Shown: one piece after another, positions 9,301 through 19,227 of the stretch
Layout: every line of letters begins with the position of its first letter
Numbering within the stretch: position 1 is the first letter of the stretch
From: Amyloporia xantha
Lineage: Eukaryota; Basidiomycota; Agaricomycetes; Polyporales; Adustoporiaceae
Reading direction: 5' to 3'
Assembly: GCA_036971615.1 (NCBI GenBank)
Contig: JAYKKR010000005.1
Coordinates: 558,001-622,000 of the forward strand
DNA length: 64,000 nucleotides
Program-made: the position numbers and the translations under genes
The notes under the pieces: generated by a model
The model's database searches: none
What the model saw: the letters and a program-made list of their open reading frames with translations, nothing else
Told to the model about the DNA's origin: nothing

Positions 9301-12248
9301 ATTCGCATGAATGACAATCTTCATGAGAGATGGCGGAAGTCTTTCGGGCAAGATGCAGAGGAGGATAGAATGGATGTTGATGAAGACACCGACTCAGATT
9401 CCGGAGAGAAAGACAGGGGCTTCTTCTATCCATTCAACTCAGAGATGGACTGGCGTATTGCAAATTGGATGATCAAGGACAACCCCGGCCACAATGCCTT
9501 CAATCGCTTGTTGGCTATCCCTGGTGTACGTCTCCTTTCCCTCTATTCTTTGTGGCAAAGATGTAACACATGGGGAGACAGGTTAAGGAAAAGCTGGGTC
9601 TCTCCTACGAGAACACTCGGGCCCTCAATCAGATTGTCGACAGTATACCTGATCGTGCGGGGAAGTGGCATGTGAAGCACTTGGCCTTCAAAGACCGTCC
9701 TCAGGAAATTCATGTCATTCGTCACAGAGACATTGTGGAAGCTGTGCGATGTCTATGGGGAGATCCTGGGCTAGCGAAACACATGGTCTACAAGCCGAAG
9801 AAGATATTCTCTGATGCAAGTCGGACCAACAGGATTTACAATGAGATGTGGACAGGCTCATGGTGGCACGCTGTACAAGTGAGTATTCCTTTTGATATGT
9901 GAATCATTACGTATTGACCGAGAAATTCAGAGTTGTCTTCCGCCTGGTGCCACACTGGCGCCTTTGATTATAGCGACAGACAAGACACAGCTGACACAAT
10001 TCACGGGAGGCAAATCCGCATATCCCATCTATCTCACTCTTGGCAACCTGCCTAAATCCATTAAATGCATAAGCCGTCTCAGCATGCCTGTGTCTTGCTG
10101 GGCTATCTTTCGGTGGACAAAATCTCGCGAAGCAAGTTGACACAGCAAGAGCAGCGTGCACGCAATCAGCGACTCTTTCACGAGTCAATGCGCCATATTC
10201 TTTCTCCGTTATTGAAGGCCGGCAAGCAGGGGGTTGAGATGACAGGCGGAGATGGTGCCATTCGGCGAGTCTATCCAATCTTGGCTGCATATGTGGCCGA
10301 CTATCCCGAGCAATGTCTTGTGACTTGCTCCAAGTATGGTACATGTCCAAAATGTCGCTGTCCAGCCGACAGGCTTGAAGATCCAAAGCCTTCACCATTA
10401 CGCACTCAGACTTGGACGACTAGTGTTGTGGAGGAGGCCAAGCGCATGGCTGATACAACGGGAGAGTTCCACAAACTATGCATGGAGCAGGAGGTCTCTG
10501 GGAGCGTCTACCAACCATTCTGGAATGGTCTTCCCTATACCGACATTCACACTGCCATCACTCCCGACGTTCTTCACCAGTTATATCAGGGTGTCTTTAA
10601 ACATCTTGTCCATTGGTGCACGCGCATTATGAGCGCAGAAGAACTTGACTACAGGATACGCTCACTTCCTCCAACCTATGGTGTACGACATTTCAAAAAT
10701 GGCATATCTGCGTTGTCACAAATCTCGGGCACAGAGCGCAAAAATATGGCGAAAATCCTTCTGGGCTGTTTGGTTGGCATCTTTCCCAAGAAGGCTCTTA
10801 CGGCCTGTCGCGCCTTATTGGACTTCATTTACCTGGCTCAGTACAGCACTCATGACGACATCACTCTGGGATATCTTGAAGACGCCCTGAAATTGTTCCA
10901 TAAAAACAAGTCTTATTTCATTGACACGGGCGTGCGTGACGACTTTAACATTCCAAAATTCCATTCTTTGCTCCACTACGCCCAATCCATTCGCCATCTG
11001 GGTACCACAGACAACTATAATACAGAGATGTTTGAGCGACTTCACATTGATTTTGCAAAGGAAGGATGGCGCGCCTCCAATCACCGTGATGCGTTTCCCC
11101 AGATGACTTGCTGGTTGTCGCGACAAGAAAAGATGTCCTCATTTCAGAACTACATTGCGTGGAAGGAAACAAAGCAAAACCGGTCCCCAAATGCAGACAA
11201 GGCTTTGCGTGCCAAGGCGACAGGAAAGCTACTATCTTTACCCAAATTTCCAACCCAGGCCCGCAAACGCATCGCACATATTCAAGAAGAACATTGTGCA
11301 CCAGAATTCTCTGCGCATCTCAAAGAGTTTTTGAATGCCCTGCTGCCACATCCAGCGTCCAACCGCAATGCTGTTTTGCATCATCTTCCTTTTGATCGTC
11401 TGGATGTCTATCATATTCTCAAGTTTCATCCTGCTAGCCTTGATGACGGAGAGGAGGAGTGTGATGTGGTCAAGGCAATATCATCTCGGACACGTCATGG
11501 AGGTCGATTCGATACTGTGGTGGTATTACATGGGGAAAATGCTGAAGCTACTGGTCTAGAAGGTGCGTAATTTAATAGTTTATTGGATAGTTTATTTTCA
11601 ACTTGATGATATAGGAACACGCATTGCGCGAGTACGGGTGATATTTAAACTACCAGAAAGTTTAGATCATACACCAACTCCGTCATGCTGGCCAAAAGAT
11701 CCTCTGGCTTATGTCGAATGGTATACAACTCTGAAGCCTACTGCTGAGCCTGCTCACAACATGTACACTGTGAAGCGGCTGTTACGCTCTGACGGATCCA
11801 TTGCTGGTGCTGTTATACCACTCTCTAGCATCCGACAAAGCTGTATGTTGATTCCAATTCATGGAGCAACAGCCATGGACGGCTTAGCATCTAATAATGT
11901 TCTTGACAAAACTACTACATTTGCTGTAAATAGTTGGACAGATTTGTATACGTATCAAACCGTCTGGTAATATTATGGTATAATTCAAAGTACAAAATTA
12001 TACAATGCAAGTAAGCTAGTGATACGTCAGAGAAGCTCAAAGCAACTCAGGTTGACCTGGGATACCCTGAGATGACCTGAGACGACCTGATAATTCTCAG
12101 GTTTGCCAGAGTGACCCAGGTGAACCTAGAGCAAAAGTGTTTTTCCTGAAGTTGATTTTAGGCGCAGCAGAAGATGATAATTACAATGCGGGCAACGATA
12201 GTCGAAGCGGAACTGGTGATCGGGTTTCGCATGGAATATGCGGAATAG
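3396..12248 (+). CDS. Helical (coiled-coil-like) protein, copy 2, with a transposon in its last intron
   Basis: Exons 3396-3472, 3543-3759, 3827-4267 and 4321-4437 join in phase into helices starting MDSPEIERALADIYELAAKL. The second intron has a GC donor (gcgagt at 3760). Exon 4 ends IEDHIR and is followed by a gtgagt donor at 4438. The matching acceptor (ttttag, ending 12161) lies beyond a complete 7.6 kb transposon. The exon at 12162-12248 is then open in the phase-0 frame for 28 codons (AQQKMIITMRATIVEAE) and stops at TAG. The full product would be 312 residues, close to the 295 of the copy at 40575, whose last exon is also phase 0. Without the transposon the intron would be about 76 nt, a normal size here. 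If the long intron is not spliced, the protein is truncated after exon 4. Confidence 0.55.
4501..4534 (+). repeat. Left terminal inverted repeat of the Plavaka element
   Basis: It begins CAGGAAAAACCCC and continues through CTAGGTTCACCTAGG. It pairs with the reverse complement of 12115-12148 with a few mismatches and one gap. Confidence 0.88.
4558..4602 (+). repeat. Subterminal 9-bp tandem repeats
   Basis: Five successive 9-mers of the type CAC(C/T)CAGAG, the last one degenerate. They lie just inside the left terminal repeat and are followed to about 4830 by many dispersed ACCTCAG and CTCAGA words. Probable transposase-binding region. Confidence 0.75.
5166..6895 (-). CDS. DUF6532-like transposon-borne protein
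   Basis: Eight short exons can be joined from the ATG at 6895 (MAAKKRAAARKTSS) to a stop at 5166. The N-terminal 200 residues are low-complexity: Lys/Ala/Ser-rich, then Asp/Asn-rich with a basic RKRN and RKKQRS stretch that could be a nuclear signal. The C-terminal half has the pattern I know from the basidiomycete DUF6532 family: an R-D-N-L-I motif, then an FSHPILTDIIRQQWF block, then IIVLVVTAV leading into ECAIMEF, and a final YHANWKAW. The role of DUF6532 is unknown. Its start lies 100 bp beyond the 3' end of the dioxygenase gene on the same strand, within the same transposon ends, so it is probably element cargo. Family call moderately sure; exon edges approximate. Confidence 0.6.
6995..8416 (-). 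CDS. TET/JBP-like 2OG-Fe(II) dioxygenase
   Basis: The C-terminal exon (about 7396-6995) shows the double-stranded beta-helix signature of the fungal TET/JBP family: LNINVATHGHRDVKD with the HxD iron-binding pair, a GGELCLAEPGLVIPL strand, GDLVVFPSGKITHFN with the distal His, and GLRASIVLHSD with the Arg expected to bind 2-oxoglutarate. Family members oxidise 5-methylcytosine or thymine-type bases in DNA. Upstream exons give a helical region (RFRWTDKQRALAAKAL) and a region ending EFFDWMRAK. All metal and co-substrate residues I can identify are intact. The open frame passes upstream of the ATG at 8305 to a possible acceptor at 8417, so the true start is unsettled. It lies inside the Plavaka element, consistent with the known link between fungal TET/JBP genes and transposons. 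Confidence 0.82.
8417..8886. promoter_or_regulatory. Divergent promoter region inside the transposon
   Basis: About 470 bp between the minus-strand dioxygenase and the plus-strand transposase. It may also contain a first non-coding or short exon of the dioxygenase gene. No specific motif can be named. Confidence 0.4.
8887..11970 (+). pseudogene. Plavaka-type transposase, frame broken
   Basis: The N-terminus carries a zinc-finger-like CPACGRYFSTRKGCNSHL, then an acidic region, then the conserved transposase body: IATDKTQLTQFTGG, GDGAIRRVYPILAAYVADYP, a Cys cluster CPKCRCPADR, TPDVLHQLYQGVFKHLVHW, FHSLLHYAQSI and EMFERLHIDFAKEGWRASN. These are hallmarks of the fungal Plavaka family, related to CACTA/EnSpm transposases, which cut and paste the element at its terminal repeats. 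Introns at about 9525-9582, 9880-9930 and 11561-11615 are in phase. At about 10050-10065 the frame slips by one base between LGNLPKSIK and HKPSQHACVLLGYL with no usable splice pair. The copy is therefore probably inactive, or this is a sequencing error. The C-terminal exon (11616-11970) is intact. Confidence 0.82.
12030..12148 (+). repeat. Right subterminal repeats and terminal inverted repeat
   Basis: Dense CTCAGG, GACCTGAGA and CCTGAGATGACC words, mirroring the left subterminal region, lead into the right terminal repeat at 12115-12148, which ends GTTTTTCCTG. Confidence 0.8.
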
Positions 12249-12434
12249 GGATCCAATCGTTGTTTGTTATCGTGTATCGTAGTGTTATGTCATTCGCACA
12301 AGTATGAGAATGAGTATGAGACAGTTTATTGCAGGATTACAGACATCAGAGAGCGACATACAGCCAACGATTCATAAGAAATACCGCAGTCCAGAATAGA
12401 CAAAATTAATCAGTCAAACCTACTTCCCTTGTTT

Positions 12435-15400
12435 CTACTGTGCCGTGTGATCACCTTCAATAATATCACCATTCGCGTTGAAGCTGAAGAACGGATATAA
12501 TTCATCTGACACCTGCAACTTGTGCAATTCGAATGGCTGTAACGATTTTAGCCAATCCTCGCTGTAGCAGTTCCTAGGAAGCTTCGGAGGAGCAAGCACA
12601 TCATTGTCCTTCTTGTCCGAGTGTCTGCGTCTCCGAGGACGCTGGCCACGTCGCTTCCGGTGTCCACTCTTTGGTTTTCGATTGGCATTCGTAACCTCAT
12701 CGAACCTCCAAAAGAAACCAGCGAGACCATCAGAGCGCCACGCAGGCGAAACTCGCTTGAAAGAGGTCCCCGTGTTGTCGTCAGAGTCACTCTCGTCGGA
12801 GCTCATTCCTCGTGTTCCGATCCGCTTGAGAAAAGCAACTTGCCGGGCTAGAAGTGGCCTACTTTGCGCAGCAGCAATACGCGCTCGAAGAAGCTAAGGT
12901 GAAGGCATAATGTCTGCATTAGCCATTAAACTCTCTTCGTGATTAATGCTCTGCTTACTGTCTGCTTACGGCTTTGCGCAGCGTGGTGTCTGTGTTGGAC
13001 ATTGCGAGTTTGCTCGTCGACGCACATCCTGTAGTCGTTGAACTTCTTTCTGACATAGTCCAAGTGCACATCGAGCCGATAGATGACGTAGTCTATACTG
13101 AGAAATTCTTCAGGTATGGGAGGGAAATTATACCACTTGTCCACCAATATGCTGTGGCGTAGATGGTTGGCAAAAAAGAGCTTCGCGTTTTGATTGAACG
13201 AGCCGGTCATGCTTCGTCTGAAATCCAGACGATAATTCTCGACGTCGAGCTTGATGGCATTCGGCGCCCCAGTCACGAATTCGTCATGTTCCTTGTCGGT
13301 AAGCGGAGGACAGCGATGATCGTAGTTGGCCCAAGACACATCACTGAGATCGCTCATTTTAAGCAGATATAGAAAATGTTTCCTAACCACACTCTGAAAG
13401 TCGCGTGAGTACCATGAAAACACTTCTGCAGACAGATACCTTGAAATTATTTAGCTGAGGATTCCCACGATGCGGATCTTCCAGAGCTGGTGAAGGCTCA
13501 TCTTCATCATCAGATGAATCCGACGACTCCTCGTTCGCTGTACGGGCGCTGGGTGCTCGCCGGGATGAGCCACCTGGGCGACGCCTTCTTCCGGGAGTTG
13601 GTGCCGACATTCGCTCGAAACTGCTCTTGATCATTTGCTCTAGGCCCCGTGCCATAGTGGACACCTGCGCTGTAACCTCCCTGGAGTTGCCTTCGATACG
13701 TTCAAGTGCCGCGTTCTGGACATGAGTCAATGCATACGACATGAGTTCCAGCAACCGATCCTTCTCGCGTGCAAGTTGATTGGTGTCAGAAGCGGCCGTC
13801 CTCCCCGGTTCATCGGTCGATGCATTATCAAAATGCATGTCGTCGATGTCCGATACAGGACCTGTGCCAGCATGAACTCCGGGCAGAGCACCCTACATAC
13901 AAACAAGTGAGGACAGGAACGTATAAACGAAAGATTGCATTCTACTCACAGATTCTATATGGCTACTGTCATGAGCATGTGAAACGGGCACACCCTATAG
14001 GAGATGTCAAAGCAAATATATGTGCATGAATGTAGCTGTGCTCACAGAAATTGACGTAAACTGGAAGGAGCCGGTAGGAAGATGAGGCTGTGTGTCGCGC
14101 CCATCCATAGACTGCAGATCGACAAATATGATCAAATTTTGTCTCGACAAAGTTTGTTAGAAGGCGCTCACCATTATCGGATTGAACGGGAAGTTACGTT
14201 GTCCGTGTACCGGAACGTGATGGATACCGGATCCGAGCAGTCCGGGTAAGGGTGCGTACGCCACATTCGCACTAAATTCTGGGTATGCCACCTCCTATAT
14301 CATCAGCATTTCTTAGGGACCGTTGCAAGTAACGTCGACCTACCGCACTGGGCATGTCTGGAGGAAGCGACAGCTCACCAGACATCAGCGTGCTCGAATG
14401 ATGATCTTCGGACGGCCGACTTTCCGTGACCATATCTAGGCTGGAGTCGTTATGCTGTTGCTCATCATCCCATAGACGTTCCTCGGGAATGCGTTCAACC
14501 TGCTCATAACCACCTTGAGAACCACCCTGGTTTGGCTCCTGGTCTTGACCACCATGAGTCTGGTCGACAGGGTCGACCGTTTGCCCTGATCCATCCCGTG
14601 ATTGGCCGAAATTCTTTTCTGACCGAAGTGGAAAGGTTGCCACAGGATCTACTATGGGCTTGTCCTGGACAATGGCGTGATCACAACCTGCGACCGCACC
14701 GGGCATCTGTCCATAGACAGTCCGTGTTTGCACGATATCATCTTCGTTTGTCGCCCGTATCGATGCTTCTTCCGTGGTAGACTCTCCCTCCACCTGCCGC
14801 AAGTCGGTGTTAGTTGATCCTCGAGCCAAGTGGAAAACCGCGGCAGCCCGATTGTCTGTTGCAGGTTCCGATCGAGGCTCATTGAGTCGTTGCGTTGCGT
14901 TGGAAAAAGTGGATGACTACAATGCGAATTTCAGCCCCTTAATTTAGAAAGAGAGGATAGAGAAGTAACCCACAGTCTCGCGTTCCGATGGAGCTGCGAC
15001 TCTTCCCTAGATGAAAGCACTATCAGCGCAACCGAAAACAACAGAGGCACACGTAAGGACCTCATCGTCGATTTCAGCTTCCAGTCCTATTCCCCCCCTT
15101 AAGGCCTCCGTAACATGAGGAAAAGCAGAGTGCTGATGCAAGGGTTCAGTGACGAATTGATCATGAGGTAGAACAATCTGTAGGAAAAACTCACTTTCGA
15201 ACCTTGGAAGAAGCTTTCATACGATGAAGCCAAACCACCTGAATAGTTGAGGAACCGGCTGATTGTTGCAGGGCGAAGACGATTTAAAATACTATCGTTC
15301 GAACTGTCAAGCCTCGGGATCTTTGACGGTGGTAATGGGTTGAGTGGGTCTGCTGCATCTCCGCCTTCACGTCTGCGCTTCCTTGTTGTACCTGTCTGAT

Positions 15401-15572
15401 CAGTTTCATCGTTTGAAGGACTAGTACCATGCGTATGTTGGACAAGATTGCTCGATGAAGCTATGCCACTAGCACGTGGCAGATGCCGCTGCGGTCTTTC
15501 GTTGATCAGGGGCTCCTGATCCCGAGGTGGAGAGTCGGATGCGGGAGTAGAAGGACCCTCCTGATCCGACAT
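12435..15572 (-). CDS. Multi-exon hypothetical, C-terminal domain common in Agaricomycetes
   Basis: I model one gene from the ATG at 15572 (MSDQEGPSTPASDSPPRD) to the stop at 12435. The N-terminal two thirds is low-complexity (Ser, Pro, Gln, Asp), contains TRKRRREGGD as a likely nuclear signal, and is spread over small exons near 15195-15572, 14272-14829, 14180-14275, 14050-14115 and 13939-13995. A folded C-terminal part follows: a helix around LSYALTHVQNAALERIEG, then NNFKSVVRKHFLYLLKMSD, LVDKWYNFPPIPEEFLS and a final SPAWRSDGLAGFFWRFD with LPRNCYSEDWLKSL. That last combination recurs in many Agaricomycete hypothetical proteins whose role is unknown. Internal junctions such as NNFK/SVVRKH are in phase. 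The small central exons are uncertain and two genes cannot be excluded. Confidence 0.55.
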
Positions 15573-15926
15573 CCTGCAGAGCTTCGAACAGGCAAGAGTG
15601 AAGTCTTCGTGCTGTTGACCCGATCCTAGTGGATGTCTGCTAAGTCTTATACGCAACCCTCCCCACAGGAACAATAGCAATTGTGCCCAATTATCTATTC
15701 GGACTCAGCAAGCGATCGAGGAGACCAGAACTCCGATTCAGGGATATAATTATAAATGGGTGACGTTACTATAGATGACGGAGTACCTGCTTAGCTGTGG
15801 CACGTATTCATTCGAAGACCGACTTCTCATTGCGTCGCCACTTCGACGACCTATGTATTTGGTGTACATTTCATATACTTACAATATATTGCTTTCATCT
15901 AATGCCCTACTGAATAACAACAGCGA

Positions 15927-17001
15927 CTAGAAAAAGAACTTCTGCGTCAACTCTTCAACTGCCAAGCCCTTGACCAAAAAGTCTTCCAAATGATCAACAA
16001 ACGTGCACAGGAACGTGCTGTGGATGATCATCGGTATGATATCAACGAAGCGCTAACCACGAACACAAACCGTTAGAGGAGACATTAACGACGTGCCATA
16101 TAGACAACACTCACGCTTGACGAGATCTCAAAATACGCTCTAACCTCAGCCATGACCTCGATCTCTGTCCCAAACTCATCATGGTGGCGCAAATCGTCTG
16201 CATCACTCTTGGAATCCAGGACATCCGTCTGTATGACTGATGGGATGGTGATTGAGGCTTGGACACTGCTGAAGTATGCGTGATACTTTTCGACGGCTCT
16301 CAGGTAGTCAGAAGTGTTCTGCGTATACGGAATAGTAGTCTCCATCTTGACTTGCTGCAGAACGCTTCTCAGTGCATCTTCATGGACTGTGCGGAGAAAT
16401 GCATGAGCTAAAGATCTGCTGAGAATTCAGTACTGCTTCCCGGCTAGGTTGCGTCGATGACTTACTTGACTTTTGGTCCAAGATGACTGCATTTCCCGAG
16501 ATATTCATGGGCGATGTTTTCTACGGATGTTGACAACGTTTCGTGCGCTCCCTTCAAGCATAGTAGACTGCTAGACTCCCAAGATGTCTGAATATCAGCA
16601 AATACTAGCTTCTTCGCTTGATGCAGCAGTACGTGGCGCGGTAGCTCCTGGGCAGCATAACTGTTACAAGCCAATATGTTCAGTATATAACGAGACGTTA
16701 GGAACGAAATCCACCTCTGTATATAGCCGCGTATATCTTTCAAGTACACGGCCCGATGTGTTCCCGGTGGTTTCCCGTTGACTTCTATGAGACAAGAAGG
16801 AATCACGGTGCCCGCATGTCCGTCAGCGTCTTCATATGGTAATAGAATGGGAGTTGTTCCAAGTATATCCCGCTTGAACTGGGCGTATACTTCTCGGCTC
16901 GCTGAGATGAGACCCGTAGATTTGGAGGAGTCACCATGTACGCGTGACTGGAGATCACGACAGAACTGCGACACGACTTCAGATAGATAAATCACGGCCA
17001 T
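15927..17001 (-). CDS. Dynamin-related protein lacking the GTPase domain
   Basis: Four exons from the ATG at 17001 to TAG at 15927 give a dynamin stalk and GTPase effector domain. Seen in order: VSQFCRDLQSRVHGD; a stalk helix RDILGTTPILLPYE; YLKDIRGYIQ joined to SYAAQELPRHVLL across an intron; VMAEVRAYFEIS; and RFVDIIPMIIHSTFL of the GED, ending TQKFFF. All joins are in phase. In the family the GTPase head (about 300 residues with the P-loop GxxxxGKS) precedes this. Upstream only about 400 bp separate the start from a divergent gene, and I find no P-loop there, so the head is missing. A truncated dynamin could act as a dominant partner for full-length dynamins, or simply be a decayed gene with an intact frame. 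Confidence 0.7.
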
Positions 17002-17407
17002 CGATCTAGGTCGATATCGATGCCGAAGAGGTAAGTTGGTGAGTGGGCTGGTGAGTGGGCTGTCGCAAACTAGTTGGGCGAAGATGGGTCATTATGTATG
17101 TCGAATAAAGGAGACTACATCGAGCTAATTCTACCCCTGGTTTGTTTGTCATAATCAGCGTGGCACAATGCAAACACCATTGTTTGCAGACATACGATGA
17201 AGCTCACCACGCATCTGCTGTTTCTCCGTCATAATCGGCAAGGAGCTCTGATGTGCCACCATAAAAAGTAGCTGAAATGGTCGCTCCCGCACCCATCACA
17301 AGGCCCTCTGAACAAAGTTTGACTTAAATACGTTGTCGGCAGAGCCTGGAAGGACTCTCAGCCACAATAAGCATAGTAATCAGTGCCTGTTGCTTTCGGT
17401 TGGCGGA
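17002..17407. other. Intergenic between divergent genes
   Basis: About 400 bp with no coding signal. A short direct repeat (gtgagtgggctg, twice) sits at about 17039-17061. It probably contains promoters for both neighbours. No remnant of a dynamin GTPase domain was seen. Confidence 0.45.
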
Positions 17408-18869
17408 ATGTTATCCCCGACGGTGGGTTACACAATTGAGATGCACATACCACTTCATTGACACCATTCATAGAGGCGGGAATTTTCTTCGACGATCAAT
17501 GGGTGTGAGCCCAAAGATACAATCAGTGAGGATGAACTCCTATCAGAAATGGAGAGACGATTGGAAGGTGTGTCGCACTGAGTCTTCAAAGTTTCATTCT
17601 TACTCTGAGATGTCACTTCCCGCTAGATCACAAACGCCTGCACGCTAAAACCATCATAGATCTCGAATATAAGATTATGTCCGCGCTCGATGATCAAAGA
17701 GAGGCGTCCTTGAAAGAAATAACAGATTTGCAAGACAAGATGTCGACATTTCGCCATGATTTGGACACTCTGCAGTCTCAGCAAGTACGCCATCTGAGCC
17801 TGTAATTGGCGTTTCTCACGTGATGAGTAGGCGGGCTTCGACGCCCGGATGCCGGAAATCGAGGTCGAAGTTGCGCGCCTAGACAGTTTGCATGCAAACC
17901 TCACCACCCGGCTCGATAGGATCGACAAACAGTTAAGTAGGTCCCTTCCTCGTTGCCAAATTACCAGTGCTGTAATCTCACCTGCTTTGCTACGATCAGA
18001 ACGGCAGAATGAGCACCAAGCTCAAGTAGAACAGGAATTACACTCCACGCGAGAAGTAGTGAGCAGTTTGAAAGACGATGTTGCTTTGCTTGGTCGTCAA
18101 GCCGATGAAAACGAAATTTCCACACAGAGCATCTCTCGGCTGTCAGATACGATGGAGAACTTGCTGTGCAAATTATCCGACTCAGAGGACATATCTATGC
18201 ATCATGCAGATCGACGTCACCTTGCGTCGGAAATATTCTGCCTTCCGAGTGCTATGCAGACAGAAGTCGGGTCTCGCGGTCTGATCTTGACAGGTATATC
18301 TTTCATGTTCCTGTGTTGTCCGTATTGTAACACCCTTTCGATGCTTTGTGGCGACAGGTAATAGATTGGACAAAAGGCCTCAACATGTTGGAGGGGTGCT
18401 TGCGCCGGATATTAATGCGACACGGGACCGGGAAATTGGAGTAGAAAGCTATACGATGGGCGCGATCGCCTCAGCTACTGCTGCTGCCACGAACAAAACA
18501 CAGAACAGTCAGTGTGACGTCGTGCCACAGGTTGGCGCTGCGCCCGTTGAGGTCACTAATATCCATCTCCCCGAGAACCCTTGGGCAGACGCTCCTCGGC
18601 GACTCAGTCAGTTTATCATTGGCCGCGTTCTGGCTACCGCAGATGGAAGGCCGGTTCGCTTGTTTCTCCACATGATTCATCTATTGCACAGATTATACAT
18701 GCGTAATCGTGTCGGTTGTGTCACAGTTTTTGTGATCTTTATTAGCAGTGGCATTATCTGGTTCGGGAGGAAAACCAGTATCACAGCTCACGAATCAGCC
18801 CAACCACCGACATGGGCCGATTATAAACGCTCCGCGATGTGGACAAATGGTTATGCGTTGGAAGTATGA
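17408..18869 (+). CDS. Coiled-coil protein with C-terminal membrane segment
   Basis: A short first exon (17408-17422, MLSPT) joins in phase to RREFSSTINGCEPKD and on into a long coiled coil: LLSEMERRLEDHKRLHAK, SLKEITDLQDKMSTFRHDL, MPEIEVEVARLDSLHANL, ELHSTREVVSSLKDDVALL and ISRLSDTMENLLCKL. Each of about six exon joins keeps frame. A Pro/Ala-rich linker follows, then a hydrophobic segment GCVTVFVIFISSGIIWFG near the C-terminus, so the product is probably an integral membrane protein with the coiled coil facing the cytosol. No known family is recognised. It neighbours other helical genes on both sides, which suggests a local cluster of lineage-specific coiled-coil genes. Confidence 0.6.
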
Positions 18870-19227
18870 ATCCACCGTCGATCACTGTAGCTCATCATAT
18901 ATAGATTGCAGCACAGCCTTGTATGAAATAGCGTATAGCATATCTACTGCCGAAGTAGCACCCCCTTTTGAATTGACAAGAAGTTGCCCTCTGTCCCTCG
19001 CAGTATCGCAGACTGTCATGAACCCAATTCCGCCGTCTGCTATTACGGCTAGTCCTCCATTATGATTGATCACAAGGAAACTTCGACAAGATACTGAGAT
19101 TGTAATACAGGAAATCATACAATACATATATCGAGACGTGGAATGCAGCCGATCACGAATAAAATCACTGGCCACAATAGATCTCCAACTAAATTGGCGG
19201 AACACCGACCCTGAGCCCTTGTAATAC
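18870..19227. other. Intergenic between convergent genes
   Basis: About 360 bp between two 3' ends. Open frames here on both strands have no splice, codon or homology support. Confidence 0.4.

Larger units (their letters stand above)
4501..12148 (+). mobile_element. Plavaka-type DNA transposon with TET/JBP-like cargo
   Basis: Seen: the ends start CAGGAAAAAC and are inverted copies of each other. The left end (4501-4534) and the reverse complement of the right end (12115-12148) share the blocks CAGGAAAAAC and CTAGGTTCACCT. The 7,648 bp between them contains a plus-strand Plavaka-like transposase and two minus-strand genes (TET/JBP-like dioxygenase and DUF6532-like protein). Subterminal regions at both ends are rich in short CTCAGG/CCTGAG-type repeats, as expected of transposase-binding regions in CACTA-related elements. 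I see no clear target duplication. TET/JBP genes are known to ride on fungal DNA transposons, so the cargo fits. The transposase frame break suggests this copy is not autonomous. Confidence 0.85.

Noticed and set aside
4490..12160. Target-site duplication of the Plavaka element
   Set aside because: The flanks (gttcat on the left, aagttga on the right) share no convincing direct repeat.
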